Source: Echinarachnius parma
Taxonomy: Eukaryota > Echinodermata > Echinoidea > Clypeasteroida > Echinarachniidae
Length of the DNA stretch: 64,000 bases
Assembly (NCBI GenBank): GCA_037951105.1
Contig: JBAMJV010008254.1
Coordinates: forward strand, 1-64,000
Direction: 5' to 3'
The notes under the pieces are model-generated. The model saw only the letters and a list, made by a program, of their open reading frames with translations, made no database searches and was not told where the DNA came from. Below, in pieces: positions 22,184-35,890 of this stretch (positions within the stretch are counted from its first letter, which is position 1; each line of letters begins with the position of its first letter). The position numbers and the translations under genes are program-made.

Positions 22184-24159
22184 ATAAGGTTATGAAAGGA
22201 CCGAATGTTCAGGCAATGTGTTGAGATTTGCATAATTATTTTCTGATTGTTCGTTGAAATAATTGAAAAACACCACTACGTCAAGATGTACTTCAATGGT
22301 TGAAATCCAGACGTGACCTCAACCGGAAGACAGTGTAGCGTATTCATGACCCCATGGTGACCTCGCTTTGACCTTTCATTCTCGTCCGTTGTGTCTGTAA
22401 TAGTTTCGTCGCTTTGCATGATCAAAGTGTGATTGTGCGAAAGACCAATTACCAGCTAATCGGTTTCTTTGGCAAGACGAGGAAGAATGCTATGTTGAAA
22501 CAAAACTTATTAAGGTCATGCACTGTCCATGAACATGACAAACAAGTGGGATATTGGTCTTGATACCATAATTTGCCTTCACATGCACACATATCATCAT
22601 TATAGTTCATGATGCGATCGCGGTTAACACCAGTCGAAGTAACATCGAACTGGCTAATCAGAAGTACAAATTATGCGGCGGGCTGTTTGATACGCCACAT
22701 AACGACACATTTCCCGTGAATTTGTGTAACTTGTTGCCAAACATGGTTTGGAAAAGTGTCACTCTCGCCTTCCGGAGTGGGGAATTTCCATCACATCTTC
22801 TAAACTGTTCTGGGTTAAACGGATTCTTGGGGTACCGGTTCTTTCAAAGAATCGAGTTGTTCGTTAATGTTTTGGTTTGTTCAGATACCAGTGTGAAAGT
22901 ACTTTTTAATTCGGCTTTGTATAATTTATAATGAGCGCGGCCATTCGACTCTAATTTATTTGCCCGCTTTTCACTATATTGTTTTACTTCGGCAGACTTA
23001 GAGTTAGACCGCACCCCAAGTCCACCCATGCACGCATATCTGTGAATGCATTAGGTTTGGTACATGATTTGATTGTTTTTAAGGGATGTTCTAATGCTTG
23101 CAACAAAATTGCTTTTCATAAGATTATTTAATTTGTAACACCATGAGGGACACAGATAAGTCTTATCGACATGTTTCAAGTCATTTCTGGCTTCACAAAA
23201 ACATACTGCAATAAGTATTTCACATTATTATGTAAGTCAACTGAAATCAATTTTAATGTGATTTCACATCATTTCCTTGTAGATTTTACTTTGGCTTATA
23301 TGGTAAACGAAAACATGAGATTTTTTTAATTATTATTTTGTCGATGCCTTCCTAGTTATGGATATATTTATGTGTAAATGATAAGCGTTCCGGAACGCTT
23401 TTCGAATGTCAACATTCATGTCGACGGGCATGACATCAATTTCACTTAAACCACCAGGTAAACGGTGTTCCTTTTCTATGAAACGTTCACACATCATTTA
23501 GAAGAATCAAAATGTTGACTATATTGCATTATGATCGAAGTCTAAAATATCACTTTTTGAAAAAAAATCTAATGACGTTATTGGATAATTTTAAACCAAA
23601 GCATGCAAGGGGTGAGTGTCCTGGATCGCCGAATAGAGGGCAACATCGAGAACTGTTCGAAAAGGTTGCGAGAATTATAAATCGTCATGAGTTTTAGCCA
23701 TGTCATGCTGCGGTTATAGGACGAATTAAATATTGTCAAATTGGGCATCAACGAACCAGTTTGTCCACACGTATCTTGAGTTATGGAAGTGTCCATATCT
23801 TGGCAGGTCTACACGACCACTTACAATAAAGAGACATCATTAACCCCAACCTTCGGATTAGATGCACATTCAATCTAAATAATCTTGCCTACGGGAACCT
23901 GGTGGGCTAATATATATACAAAGTTTAAAGGGATTTGAGCATCTCGAAGGGAACATGTTACACACCGGTCAGCAGCTGCTGTTAAATCTACTCAAACTTG
24001 TACATATCATCTTGAGAAATTTCCCTCAAGTTTATCTGAACATTTGTTCAAAAGTTGCCTGACGTAGCATCATCTAATGTGTGTAAGCCGGCTTCCACCT
24101 CCTGCCGGTTATACATCATCATGTTATTATGACGATGTTAATGACATTTCATTCACCCC
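22184..24159. other. Non-coding, no gene seen
   Basis: About 2 kb with no conserved frame, RNA gene or clear repeat recognised. Short frames at 22,716-23,029 and 23,512-23,796 overlap on opposite strands and look incidental. Confidence 0.4.
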
Positions 24160-27100
24160 GTATGCGTCCACATGTCACGCAAAGCCAGGGAAATCCTGGA
24201 TCATCCTCGGAGAACCGACTTTCGTGTGAACACTGTTGATATAGATGTGCCAGTTGCTCTTTCGCATCTCCCCGTGAAATTAAAAACATTACGGAATGCC
24301 ACGGTGGGCTTCCGCGTGGCTTCAAAGGTAATTCCCTCCACCGTCACACCCATTATACCTGTCCGACCTTTTCCGACGAGTCTCGGACGCCTCCACCCAT
24401 CAATCAATTCTTGGATAGCCTTACCCTCTAACCCGCCCCCTCTCCTGTATAGTTGAATTCCTTGTTTCTTGCCTAGCCCAATCCGCTTGCCATGGCTTCT
24501 AATGGTTGTAATGTTTTCACTGGCTAGTCGCCATGTACCTGTCCCGCGGTATATCAAACCATGCTAACGTTTTCAGACATTTTCCCGGCTATACCCCTTA
24601 TAACCACCATAACCCGTTTTATACCGCGCTTCAAGACACTAGAGTACTTACGTGTATACCTGGGCCGCCTGCATCCCAAACTCTATCTGTCTGGCTGCAC
24701 TAACAATTCTTATTCCCGTTACCTTCCCAGACAAATCCAGGCCGCCTCCACCCATAAATCAAGTCTTTGAAAGCCTTACCCCTTACCCGCCCCCTTCCCT
24801 AGTCCCATTCCTTGCTCCATCCGCCTGTCTAGTCGGTACTTGTACCGCGTTTTCTCTAACCAAGCTCTAACGTGTTCACACACTTTCCTGACAACCTCTA
24901 ACCATAACCCCTTTATGACACCATCGTTCTTGCGTGAACCTGGGCCACCCAAATCCCAAATTCTATCTGTCGTAAACCCTTTATCGTCTCTACTTGCGTG
25001 TAGCTGGGCCGCCAACATCTCAAACTCCATCTGTCTGGCTAGATTCAAGATGTAAATGTAGCTGTTCCAACGTTTCCAGACGAATATTGGCCGCTTCCAC
25101 CCATCAACGAAGTCTGATGGCCTTACCCCTTCCCCGCCCTCCCAACATCTCTTCCTTTGTTTTCTTGTCTAACCCTATTAGCTTGCCATTGCTTCTTATG
25201 TTATTCACTGGCTAGTCGCCATGTACCTGTCCCGTGTTCTCTCTAACCATACTAACATTTTCAGACACTTTCCCGACATAAACATAACCCATTTACCACC
25301 CACCAATACACCGTATATCTGTCTGGCTGCTCTTATAGTTCTAATTCCCGTTACCTGTCCCGAACTGACCAGACGAATCCCGGCCGCCTCCACCCATCAA
25401 TCAAGTCTTTGAAAGCCTTACCCCTTACCCGCCCCATTTCCTACATGTCCTAGTTCCCTTCCTTGCTTCTTGCAGAACTCCATCCGCTTGGCTAGTCGGT
25501 ACTTGTGCCGCGGTTTCTCTAACCATGCTCTAACGTTTTTAGACACTTTCCCGACTTACTCTAACCATAACCACTTAACCGTCTCTCAAGACACCATAGT
25601 ACTTGCGTATACCTGGGACGCAAAATCCCAAACTCCATATGTCTGGCTATATTCAAAATGTAAATATACATGTTCCAACGCTTCCACCCATCAATCAAGA
25701 CTCTGATATCCTACCCCGCCCCCGCCCCGTCCCGACATCCCTCTCTTGCTTTCTTTCTGCCCTTACCTGTCCCACGGTTTCCCCGACGTTTTCAAACATT
25801 TTCCCGATCGCCTGTTACCATAAATCAAGACGTATGAGAGCCTATCCCGTTATCTACCTTTCATATTTTCTTGATTGTACATGTGGACCACCCAAATCTC
25901 CAACCATATATGTCGGGCTGCAAATGTATAACGTCAATTTTCGCTACCTGCTTACACGTTTCCAGACAGTCTGCAGCTAACAATCAAGACCTACCCCTTC
26001 CCCGCCCCTCCCGACATCCCTCCCTTGTTCCTTGCCTGGCTCCTATACCTGTCCCGCGGTTTCCCAGACGTTCTCAGACATTTCCCGACCGCCTGTTACC
26101 ATAAATCAAGATGTCTGAGAGCCTCTCCCCTTACCCTCCAGATACCTGGACCGCCCAAACTTACATTTCTGGCTTCAATTATAATCCCCTGTTACCTGTC
26201 CACATGTTTCCAAACCGTCTGCAGACATCAATAAAGATCTCTGATAGCATACCCCTTTCCCGAAGATCATTTTCTTGCTTCCTGTATACGGAGGTTTCTT
26301 CGATGTTTTCCAATATTCGTCTCTGATACTACATGGCAATTATGAACAGCCTCCCATATGTGGTGTATACTTGGATGAACCCGATGCCCGACCCCATCGA
26401 CAAAATGTAATTCCAATTTCATGCAGTTACCTGTCCCAACGTTTCCCGATCGTCTGCACCTGTCGATCAAGCTTCTGATAGTCTACCCCCTTTGACCCTC
26501 TTTGCACTATACCCGAAACATCCCATACTTGGACAAACCCGATCCCCAAAGGCCTAACTGCCTAAAAATGTAATTCAAATTCCCAATTATTACCTGTCCA
26601 ATCGTTTCCCCCAACCATTCCAGATCGTCTGCAATTATCAATCAAATCGCTGTTATAAAACAAAATATAGTTTTCCCCTTGCCCACCCCCTCCCGACATC
26701 AACATGATAACTTTTTTGTTTTTTGCCTATACTAGTAACCCCATCCGCTTGGCACCATTCATAGTAGGACATTTTAACTCGATCTACCTGTATATGCGGT
26801 TCCTCTGACGTTTCCGTGACGGTTTCATAACAACTTTTGTTTTGTCTGACCTCCTTTAAACATGAATTACGTCTCTTGTAGCCTTCCCCCTTTGCACCCC
26901 AACCGAGACATTCCGTTATTTTGTGCCTGATAGTGATACTGTCTTGATCAACCCGATCTCCAAACCCATCTGACTTGCTAAAACTACAATTCCAATTCGT
27001 TTCCCCACTTTTCCTGACCGTCTGTAGCCATCGGTCGAATCACTGTTAGAAAGTTTCCCCCCCCCCCCCCTTCCCCGCCCCTCCTCCCGACATAATATTT

Positions 27101-27700
27101 TTAATTCTTACCCAACCCCATCCGCTTGGCACCATTCATTAGTAGAACATTAACTCGATCTACCTGTTCTGCGGTTCCTCTGACGTTTCTGTGACGGTTT
27201 CATAACAACTTCTGTTTTGTCTGACCTCCTTTAAACATGAATTACGTCTCTTGTAGCCTTCCCCCTTTGCACACCATCCGAAACATTCCATTATGTTGTG
27301 CCTGCTACTGCTAGTGATATACTTGGATCAACCCGATCTCCAAACTCATCTGACTTGCTAAAACTGCAATTCCAATTCCCGTTATTATACCAGTGCTGTC
27401 CAATCGTTTCCCCACCTTTCCCGACCGTCTGCACCCATCAGTCGAATCGCTGTTAGACAGTTTCCCCCCTTCCCCATCCCCTCCCGACATGAACTTGATC
27501 ACTTGCCTTACCCCATCCGCTTGGCACCATTCTAGGAAATTAACTCCATCTACCTGTTCTGCGGTTCCTCTGACGTTTCCGTGACGGTTTCATAACAACT
27601 TTTGTCTGACCACCTCTAAACCACCTCTAAACATGGATCAAGTCTCGTATACCCTATACCCCACTCTCAGACATCTCATTTGTGACCACTTAAATACATG
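24160..27700. repeat. Degenerate satellite-like array, about 260-400-bp units
   Basis: Phrases recur through about 3.5 kb: CCTGTCCCGCGG and variants (near 24,538, 25,228, 25,501, 25,763, 26,047, 26,431), CCTCCACCCATCAATCAA, and CCCATCCGCTTGGC. The distal part is clearest: units starting ACCCCATCCGCTTGGCACCA at about 26,739, 27,115 and 27,512, each with GGTTCCTCTGACGTTTC and GTGACGGTTTCATAACAACT. Pyrimidine-rich on the plus strand. Frames across it are short and not conserved between units, so it is not treated as coding. Confidence 0.75.
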
Positions 27701-29879
27701 AACCAACCCGGGCCCCATTCGTTTTCCTGTCTTAATTAATCTCTTGGTACTTGTTTTGATAGTTTGATATCTTAATAGACTTGTATTCAATAACATCCAT
27801 GATATCTTCATCATTGATTGAAAAGATGATACGGAAATTGTCTTTGTTTCATCTTGAGTTCATTATTTTCAAGGCTTCATCATTGGTCTCGTAGGAACGA
27901 GGTTGCACGGAAGTTCGTTAATAATTGACAATAACTTAGGGTTAACTCCCGGGGATAGTTAAACGGGAAGCTTATTATAAACTCCCAGGTAAGGGGAGAC
28001 TAGAATTCTACCCCAAGGAGGAAAGTGCGATTGAGCGAGAAAGGGCATGAGGGCCTGTGGGGACCAGAGGCATCTATCGAAGATGACCGAGAAACTGATG
28101 CCTTTCTTCGTTGTCATGGTTATACACTGTATGTCTTTCTTAGTAATCCCGTGAAGGCAAGGGAGACAGACAAGGGGAGTCGGGGAAAGACCGAGATGGA
28201 GCTATATACCGCAGTGGAGAGTGGCGTAGCACGTTCGGACTGATTAGGGGAAGTTATTAGCATGATTAGGGGGCATGTGCCCTCCTTTTAACCATGCCCC
28301 CCCCCCCCCCCCCATCCAAAGGTTTACCTCTAATGTTTTTTGTTTTGTTTTCCCGTCAAGTGCATATGCCCTCCTCCCCTGCCCACCCCCCCCCCCCCCC
28401 CACCCCACCCCCACCCCCCATACATAGCCACGACACTAGCCTTGGACTTTATAAGTTACAATTACAACAGGCTTTTGGAGTCTTTGATTCGGGTAATTTT
28501 CGGATGCATTTATCATCATGATAAAATAGCTTCGAGCACTAAATTGGCTTTGGATGCTTTTGTGTTTCTGATCTGTTCAAAATGTGGAGCTAAGACGGGG
28601 AGCTAAGCTGCTGGACCCTATAGGAAATGAATTTTGTCCCATTACAAGTGGCTTTTATTTGTGAGCCCTTAATTCCGGTAATTTTCGGATAATATACACA
28701 TGTATCATGATTATAGCCTGGAGCACCAGTATTGGCTCGACTAATATTTTTTTGTCTTTCTGATCTGTTCGGAATACTCCGTTTGTAAAGTAAATGCACA
28801 CATCGTATCGTCAATTTATTTGAGGAGGAGCCCCCAAAAGAAAGTTGGAATTACAGTATGATATTGTCATTTCATGATATTCAACGGTGATATTTTAAAA
28901 GCCAATGTTAGGTTTTGTGGGTAAGTGCATGTTTAGACAATGTCAATAGTCTAGAGTCAAGCAAATGATACCGACACGCACATGTAATTGCGCAATCATA
29001 TTTTATTTAGCTGAAAAAGTACTTTACAATGATCGTTTTTCTCTATTCTTTCGAAGAAATCGTACAACTGTTTATGTACCCTATACGTCACCTCTTTGAA
29101 CTGTGAAGAGTGTTAGCTTGAAACTGTCAATAACACACCTTATCAGCATCACACACCTAGGCGATCTAGTCTTACAAAAAGAACCAGTAATGTCGCGAAA
29201 ACTAAAACGGATTTTGAAATATAGATACTTCCCGTTTGCTTACGGGAAATATGTCTGAACTATGAATCATTTAGATGAGATTTATGACATTACAGACCGA
29301 GAGAAAACATGTATGTATGGGAATATCGATGGTTTATAAGCGCGATGTGCAGGCATGTGCAGATCAAATAAAACACTGGGTCTCGTAAAGGAAGACTATC
29401 CAGGAAATGCACGTTATCATTGGGTGGGTGAACCCTGGATTGCGGAACGGAAGTTCGTCCAAAGCAACAACTTCCGCATTAACACAACATCCGGGTGTTG
29501 TTTGACCTTCATGACTTGATTGACCAAGGATTTCACACCACTTGAGCGTTCCACGAATGTAACGGTTTTTATAACGGTCTTACGGTCATCATTTTGGACA
29601 TTTTGGAATGACTATCTCGCCTGTTACTAATTCATTATTAGATGTTTTTAATTTACCCAGCATATCGTCAATACAACCGTCATAATTAGCAACTGCCACA
29701 GCCACCGCCGCAGTTTGACACCACTCGCCTCATCTTTAAGTGTTCCATCAACTTCAAAAGGTTTTTTTCCGAAGTTAAAATTATATTTGTGACTGACTCC
29801 AATATCACTAAGGTCAGTACTCGGAATGGCGTATGATAGTTTCATAGAAAAAGAACTCTGTTTTTATGAAAACAGTTGA
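27701..29879. other. Non-coding, with C-tracts
   Basis: No defensible gene. C-runs lie at about 28,297-28,313 and 28,386-28,401. A weak direct repeat is present (TCGGGTAATTTTCGGAT near 28,489 and CCGGTAATTTTCGGAT near 28,675). Confidence 0.4.
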
Positions 29880-30125
29880 AATTGACGTCAGATTGTATCA
29901 CCACCTGTCCCACTGCCCATCGATATTGACTTCGATCGAAAAGCATATTTCGGGAAGGCTTTTCATTTCAATCATAAATATCTCCCCATAATAAGGGAGA
30001 CATTTGAAAAATCCGAATCAATTTCATAATTCTGTTAACGACATGGTACTATAATAGAGAAATATTGAAGCCCTACCTGAATTGGTTGAATTTAAACGCA
30101 AGTTAATGGATGACTTTCAGTTCTT
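29880..30125. repeat. Dispersed direct repeat, copy 1
   Basis: Diverged match to 31,380-31,610. Shared phrases in order include GTCAGATT, ATCACC, CTGCCCAT, CGAAAAGCAT, CAATCATAAA, ATCTCC and AATTTCAT/AATTCAT. Confidence 0.55.
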
Positions 30126-30369
30126 ATTGGAAGGTACTCGAAATGTCACATCAATATCCATTATTATTCATAGAAGGTGTATGATAATCATATAGATATT
30201 ACAAACATTGATATATGTATCCATAAAACCCTTATCACGTCCTCTGATCTGGCGATGTCTGTTACCATGGCAACAGTCTCCGTTGTGGTCAGGTGGCGTG
30301 AGAAATCGTGAGAAATTTAACCCGGTCACTGTCAAGCACAAACAACCCGTTTCGATACGCAGCCATATG

Positions 30370-30575
30370 CGTATGAGGCGGAGGACGGGGGACAAGGGGG
30401 CTGCAAAAGCACTCCCCCCCCCCCCCCCCCCCACCACAGTTTTGAAAATGGCCACGTTGGGACAAAAATCACCTCAGATTCGGGTAAAACCATGACATTT
30501 TCAGAAGGGTGGTATTCTGACAAAAGACCTTAGCCCCGCCCCCAACCCCCCCCCCCCCCCTTGGCTACGGGCATG
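30370..30575. repeat. Dispersed repeat bounded by C-tracts
   Basis: C-runs at 30,414-30,432 and 30,546-30,560. The end is TTGGCTACGGGC. The segment after the first run matches the repeat at 1,743-2,036. Frames here read through the homopolymers only. Confidence 0.55.
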
Positions 30576-31379
30576 ATATGCCCTTACGCCTATTAACATA
30601 TCACTCTCTTTATGGGAGTGAACAGGTTAAAATATTATGGAGCAGAAATCTACACCTGTTACAGAACAAATGAAATCATCTCTACCCCTCCCCCTTTTCT
30701 ATTTTCTTAGAATTACGTGCAGACAGATACCTAAATAATAATGGAGGACATATATACATTGTTTGATAGATTTTGTACTCGTTTCTCGTTATCGTTTCGC
30801 AAGATGTTCAGATTAATAGAGAAGATAAAACATTTTGGATATGTTGTATACGTGACCACAATTAGCACTAATTGTTTCAACATAACAATAAGTGCATGGT
30901 ACAACATGACATTAGCATTAAATATTTTATCTGAACAAAAAATAAATCCAATGTGTAGTAAATTCATTAAAGGGTCTTTGTTAATGAAAATGATATCGAA
31001 AGTCCAATGACTCAATGATCGATTATGCGTGACACATTTTCACGTAACAATCGATGGAACAATACACCGGGAATATGTTATAAGTGATGAAACGCCATGT
31101 GAGTATTTTAATGACCATTGTTATAGACTAGCTAAATTTGAATATACTAGAGCAATTTAGGAGCAAAGAAATACAAAAAAACAAAAAAAATAGCTTTGGA
31201 TCGCCTACGATATTATGTAACGTTCTGAATTAAAGTGATATAATAACTTCATAAGCTTTCTTTTTCTAAGGTGGCATTTAAGACTTCAATCGTATATCAA
31301 TATCGTTGTAGGATTCTTTGAATGATGTGCAATCATTTCATATTTAAAAAAACACCTTTGACCTAGCTAATAGGTGAAA
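30576..31379. other. Non-coding, no gene seen
   Basis: Overlapping opposite-strand frames at 30,731-31,015 have no recognised family; A/T-rich. Confidence 0.4.
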
Positions 31380-31610
31380 AGTGATGTCAGATTTTATCAC
31401 CTCTGCCCATTCATTTTGAATATAAAATTCGAAAAGCATTCCTGAAACGTTGTTCATTCAATCATAAACATCTCCACAATTAGAAGTCCATTTAAAAATA
31501 ATCAAATTCATTTTATTCTTCTGTTATTATAAGGTACACGAAAAGTTTAAAAGCTCCAAGTGATTTCGTTTGAATTTGACAACGTAAATGGACACTTTAA
31601 AGTTAAACCA
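31380..31610. repeat. Dispersed direct repeat, copy 2
   Basis: Diverged partner of 29,880-30,125 in the same orientation, about 1.5 kb away. Confidence 0.55.
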
Positions 31611-32349
31611 TTCATGATTTGGGTCAGGTTGGTTTCCCAAAAGGATCTAACACCTTTCATGAAGTAGAAATACCTGTCAAATAAACATTCTTTCGAAGCT
31701 TGACTCACTGGCACAGGACAAACAAATAATAAGTTTGTCATGACCTAAAAAAATTGTAAGGGCATTATGTTGTTACCGTCAAATCAACAAATAGTTTGTC
31801 ATGATCTATAAGAGTTTGAATCACATTGTAATCCGTCAAAATCTGTGTTAATTTGTGTATCTATTTGCAAGTGGCATTGTGACGAATACGAACAAATACA
31901 GGACAATTTGTATAGTTTATCATCCCACTCCGCTATTTGCGATCGCCAGACTGATTTCAATTGAAAATCGTACATCCTTTTAGAATCTGATCTTCGATTA
32001 TACTAGCAAAACGCCGGTGGACATTCTATAAATTGATAATAATGATAATCGTAACTGTTTAATGATTCATACCAACTCACCCCCGCATGCCCGTTTTATC
32101 ACACGCGGCCCGTACATACCTCAACCAGTCAGAGTCCTGAGACTACTTTTTTGCCATTATTATTTTGAAATTGTCTGATGAACGTAACGATAGCACGATA
32201 CAACGCATTATTTAGGGTTATGTGTCACAACATTTTAAGAAATACGTTGGAATATTCTTCAGTCACATACTTGTAAAAATTTGAGTATAATCGGTGGTAA
32301 AGGTTAAAAGTTATCAACGATTAACTGTCCATGTTTTCGAGTTTTACAG
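31611..32349. other. Non-coding, no gene seen
   Basis: No conserved feature recognised. Confidence 0.4.
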
Positions 32350-32830
32350 TTTACCAAAACCAGTTACAAGACGGGGAGATCAGTGTGCGCGGGTGGTCGC
32401 ACGGGCGTGACGTAACATTACGTGTAATGTGTGCGCTGTGCACTCACCTGTGCGCGGGGGGATAATGACATTCCGCGGAAAATCAATAGCATTGCGAGTA
32501 ATACACCGAAGACACGTAACTTTCCGCCCACCCTATTGACCTAAAATGAACCCCAACAGTTGCTCTGCATTGTATTTTCATGCGATTCATAGTATGGGGG
32601 TGCTTAGCCGAGATTCTGTGCGTGGACGTGTACTATAACAACTAAACTCACCTGCCTGTTCAAACGTAGATAATCGGCTCTTACTCACCACTCATCATAC
32701 ACGATTAAATACATACTCGGTTCAAAGGGCTTCCAGTATAAAAGGTGTCATGCAGAGTTGGCATTAGTCGCTCAACTGGAGGCGGTTTGTTTTTCTTGCA
32801 TTTTGTCGACCTTGGCAAGTTTATTTTAGG
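32350..32830 (+). promoter_or_regulatory. Candidate RNA polymerase II promoter
   Basis: A consensus TATA box (TATAAAAGG, 32,737-32,745) is followed, 29 bases from its first T, by an initiator match TTAGTC (A at 32,766). Upstream, at about 32,370-32,470, the sequence turns CpG-rich and carries a CRE-like TGACGTAAC. This is the best TATA-initiator pair I see outside transposons. No downstream coding exon could be identified, so the transcript, if any, is unknown. It could equally be a chance match or a promoter of an unrecognised repeat. Confidence 0.35.
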
Positions 32831-34019
32831 TACTTAGCCGGAATAAATATCGAGGATGAAAGGGACTTGAGCGGAAGTGTAAACATATATCGGACAACAT
32901 TTCTCCGAATGGACTTCCGGTTGAGATTTGTAATTTTCGTATCTATAGTCAGACCCTCAGACAGACAGTTTGGCGGGGAGCCCATTGCATTGTTTCAGTC
33001 TCTTTTTATTTTATTCTGAGGAAAAATAATTAGCCTCGCCGTTTGGTTTTGAAAAGAAGATTTAATAATGAATAACAGACCGAATAAACGGACATGTCAT
33101 GTTAGTTCGTTCACCAGGTTGTTATTCATTTCTAGATCCGCCCCAAATGTGTTAGTTGTTTACTATAGAACAAAATGAAAGAATGGATGCAGGCAGACAT
33201 GTGTATTTTCCGCAGCCTGTTATTCCGTCTGATAATATGTTACTCTGTTTTGAAAGAATAAGACTGCAGAATAATAGATCAAATAGACAGTGAAGGTTCA
33301 CTAGGTGTTCACTTGTAACCTCACCAGTACTCTTGGTTTTTTTTTCGGAACGTCTTTTAAAGCATAGCAAGGATTGCTACCAGCAAGGTTAAAGGGGGCC
33401 ACCACGCTAAAAAAAAAAAAAAAACACATGGTTATTTGTTTTAGTGCCATCATTTGATATCAAATACATGTCTAACGTCTTACAAAAGGGTATTTAATTT
33501 ATAAACAATGCAATTACTTGAACTTATGGAACTTATCGGGACCTTAAGTTCCGTGAGCCCCAAACTGTTGCGAGTGGGTCAATGATGCGCTTACGTTTGG
33601 AGACAGTAGAACGCATACCTCCTAGACAATAATTGAGCTAGTGTTCTGCAGACCCGTGAACACATAATTTAGTATGAACATGAGTTTGTAAATCAAAACA
33701 TTTGTCTGGAAACGTATTTGTCTGAACTTCTTGAGTGGAACGGTCTACTAAAACTATTCTCTCGTATTTATTAGCAAATTACTTTTCGGGTATTGGTTCC
33801 CTTTAATGGATCACCAGTGACAGGTCTGAGCTAATCTGTCATCCACTCGATTTCTGAAAAGACAGGAAGACACTCATTCACCTGTTATTATTCAATTTTA
33901 TTCCCGACCATCTTTTCAATCTTCTTTGACGAGTCGCGACGCATTTCCGGATTTATGTATGCGAGGGGAGGTAAAGACCGATTTAGTGATGTAAGAAAGA
34001 GGTGCAAAGGGGGAATATT
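32831..34019. other. Non-coding, no gene seen
   Basis: No coding exon with recognisable domain lies downstream of the candidate promoter. An A-run of 17 lies near 33,409-33,424. Confidence 0.4.
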
Positions 34020-34150
34020 TTACCCCTATGTGAGGCAAAGGGGGGGGGGGGGGGGCACTATTGCACCCGTATGTGAGGCAAAGAGGGAACTTATGCACCC
34101 TTATGCTAAGAAAAGGTGGAACTTTTGAACCCCTATGTGGGATTCTAATT
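34020..34150. repeat. Short tandem repeat, about 42-bp period, with G-run
   Basis: Four degenerate copies of ACCCCTATGTGAGGCAAAG lie at about 34,022, 34,065, 34,107 and 34,129. A G-run of about 16 (34,040-34,055) interrupts the first. Confidence 0.7.
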
Positions 34151-35737
34151 CCATCAAAATGCTCCTTCTGTCTTCGTGGAATTGTCTCTGCGTAAAACAA
34201 TATAGTCGAACTCATAACACCGTTAACACGACTTATATTTTTGGCGCACATGGCCCTATCAACAATATCTAGGGGATCATCACCCATAGTGGCGTAGCGG
34301 GGTCGGAGGGATTGGTAGCTCGCGAATTAATTTTTTTTTGGGGGCACACCTTCTTTTTTTTTTTTACAGATTTCCCCCGTATATTTGTATTGTTTTTGTT
34401 TTGTTTTGTTTGCTCACATTATTTGGGGGAGGGCGCACGTACCACAAGTCCCCTCCCCCGTATCTAAGACACTAATTGCCCTTGTACTTGTCCCCCCCCC
34501 CCCCCCCCGGACTAATTACACTATCTTGACGCTGGCTACCCCCATTTGATGACGAGTGGGCACAAACAGATTACCCTAATTATGAACGCGAAACTCGACG
34601 TGATTTGTGAATGACAAGATTTCCACCGCAGTTAATCAGGCTCCGAGTTGAATAAGTTCATCAACATTTGGCGATTAACAAACACGTCCACGTTGTTGTG
34701 ACATTTCAAGAGAAAATAATTATGTTTTGCTCGGTAAACTCCATTCTCGATCTTCTTGAAAATAAGATTTTAACCCATTGTCTACGAGAACCAAATGGGT
34801 CTTGTATACTCATTTTATATATGGATTGCAACATCTAGTATTGAAGGGAATAATAAGTCTCTTCGATTTTTTTTTCACCATTCAATGTAAAAAAAAAAAA
34901 CAATCCAAACAAACAAACACTGTTCTGGTCAGTGGATTAGCTACGGATGGTGTATGTGCCTCCCTTCAATAATTTGACAAAACAATACCGGAAAAATCGG
35001 TGACAAAAATAATGAAATACATGAAATGTGCCCCCAATATGGCAATTCGCGTGCCCCCGCGGCCCCCTCCCCCCTCTCCCCCACCATCCAAAAATCGGTC
35101 CAACCACGCTACGCCTCTGTACTGGTAAAACTTAGGGCTTAATTTGTCTGTTAATTCATATGTCTATGGTAGAATGAAAGGTTTTATATCCCTCATAAGA
35201 TCGTTTTACCATTGTATTTGACAAATGATAGTTTTGGACAACACGCGCAATCCCCGCGCAATCACTTGACCGGGCTGTTAGCAAAAAATTAACACTAAAA
35301 GTTCGTTACGCGTTCGTCCCATAGATCATGTGTTTAAGCAAAATGCACACGCGATCAAATTTGTGCAGTGCTCTATGGCGCACACGTTCTAGTCACGTGA
35401 TTGCCGTTGCTGGTAAAAACTAACACCCTAGGAAGAAGAACGCCAAGACAGCCAATAAGCACATCCGTGGGAGCGTTAGCACGCATTCATTGCGTATGTG
35501 CGCAACTGCCAGCGCGTTGGTGCGCACTCGGTTTTGCGTCTTTGTGATTGTATGCGCAAAATAACAATGACTTTAAGCGTATTAGATGCGCCCAGGTTCT
35601 GGAGGCTCATCTGGCTTCATTAATGTCGATTGATTTTTATATCAAAATTTACAAGCGATTTTATGAAATATTCAAGAGATTTTCACTTATTTTGCTATAA
35701 GCTGAACACAATCACTGATATTGATGAGTGATATAAA
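34151..35737. other. Non-coding, with GGCGTAGC-type motifs and homopolymers
   Basis: Holds GTGGCGTAGCGGGG (near 34,289), a C-run (about 34,493-34,508) followed by CTGGCTACCCCC, and CACGCTACGCC (near 35,096). These are the motifs that border other C/G-tract repeats here. No gene seen. Confidence 0.4.
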
Positions 35738-35890
35738 ACAACTAACGAATGTGCTTGATTGTGATAGGCAATCTATTACCTCGGTGGGCTCAAAATGACT
35801 ATTACCCTCAGCTACGCTTCGGGTAATAATCATTTTGAGCCCACCTCGGTAATAGATTTGACTATCACAAGAAGCCCATTCGTTAGTTGT
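35738..35890. mobile_element. Near-perfect hairpin, about 70-bp arms
   Basis: Arms start ACAACTAACGAAT and end ATTCGTTAGTTGT. Inside they share TATTACCTCGGTGGGCTCAA and its complement, ending in TTACCC/GGGTAA around a loop of about 15 bases. 153 bp, non-coding, probably a MITE. A target duplication was not resolved. Confidence 0.75.

Noticed and set aside
24172..26478. Series of 60-120-codon frames on both strands
   Set aside because: Lie in the degenerate satellite-like tract; no frame is maintained between units and none has a known domain.
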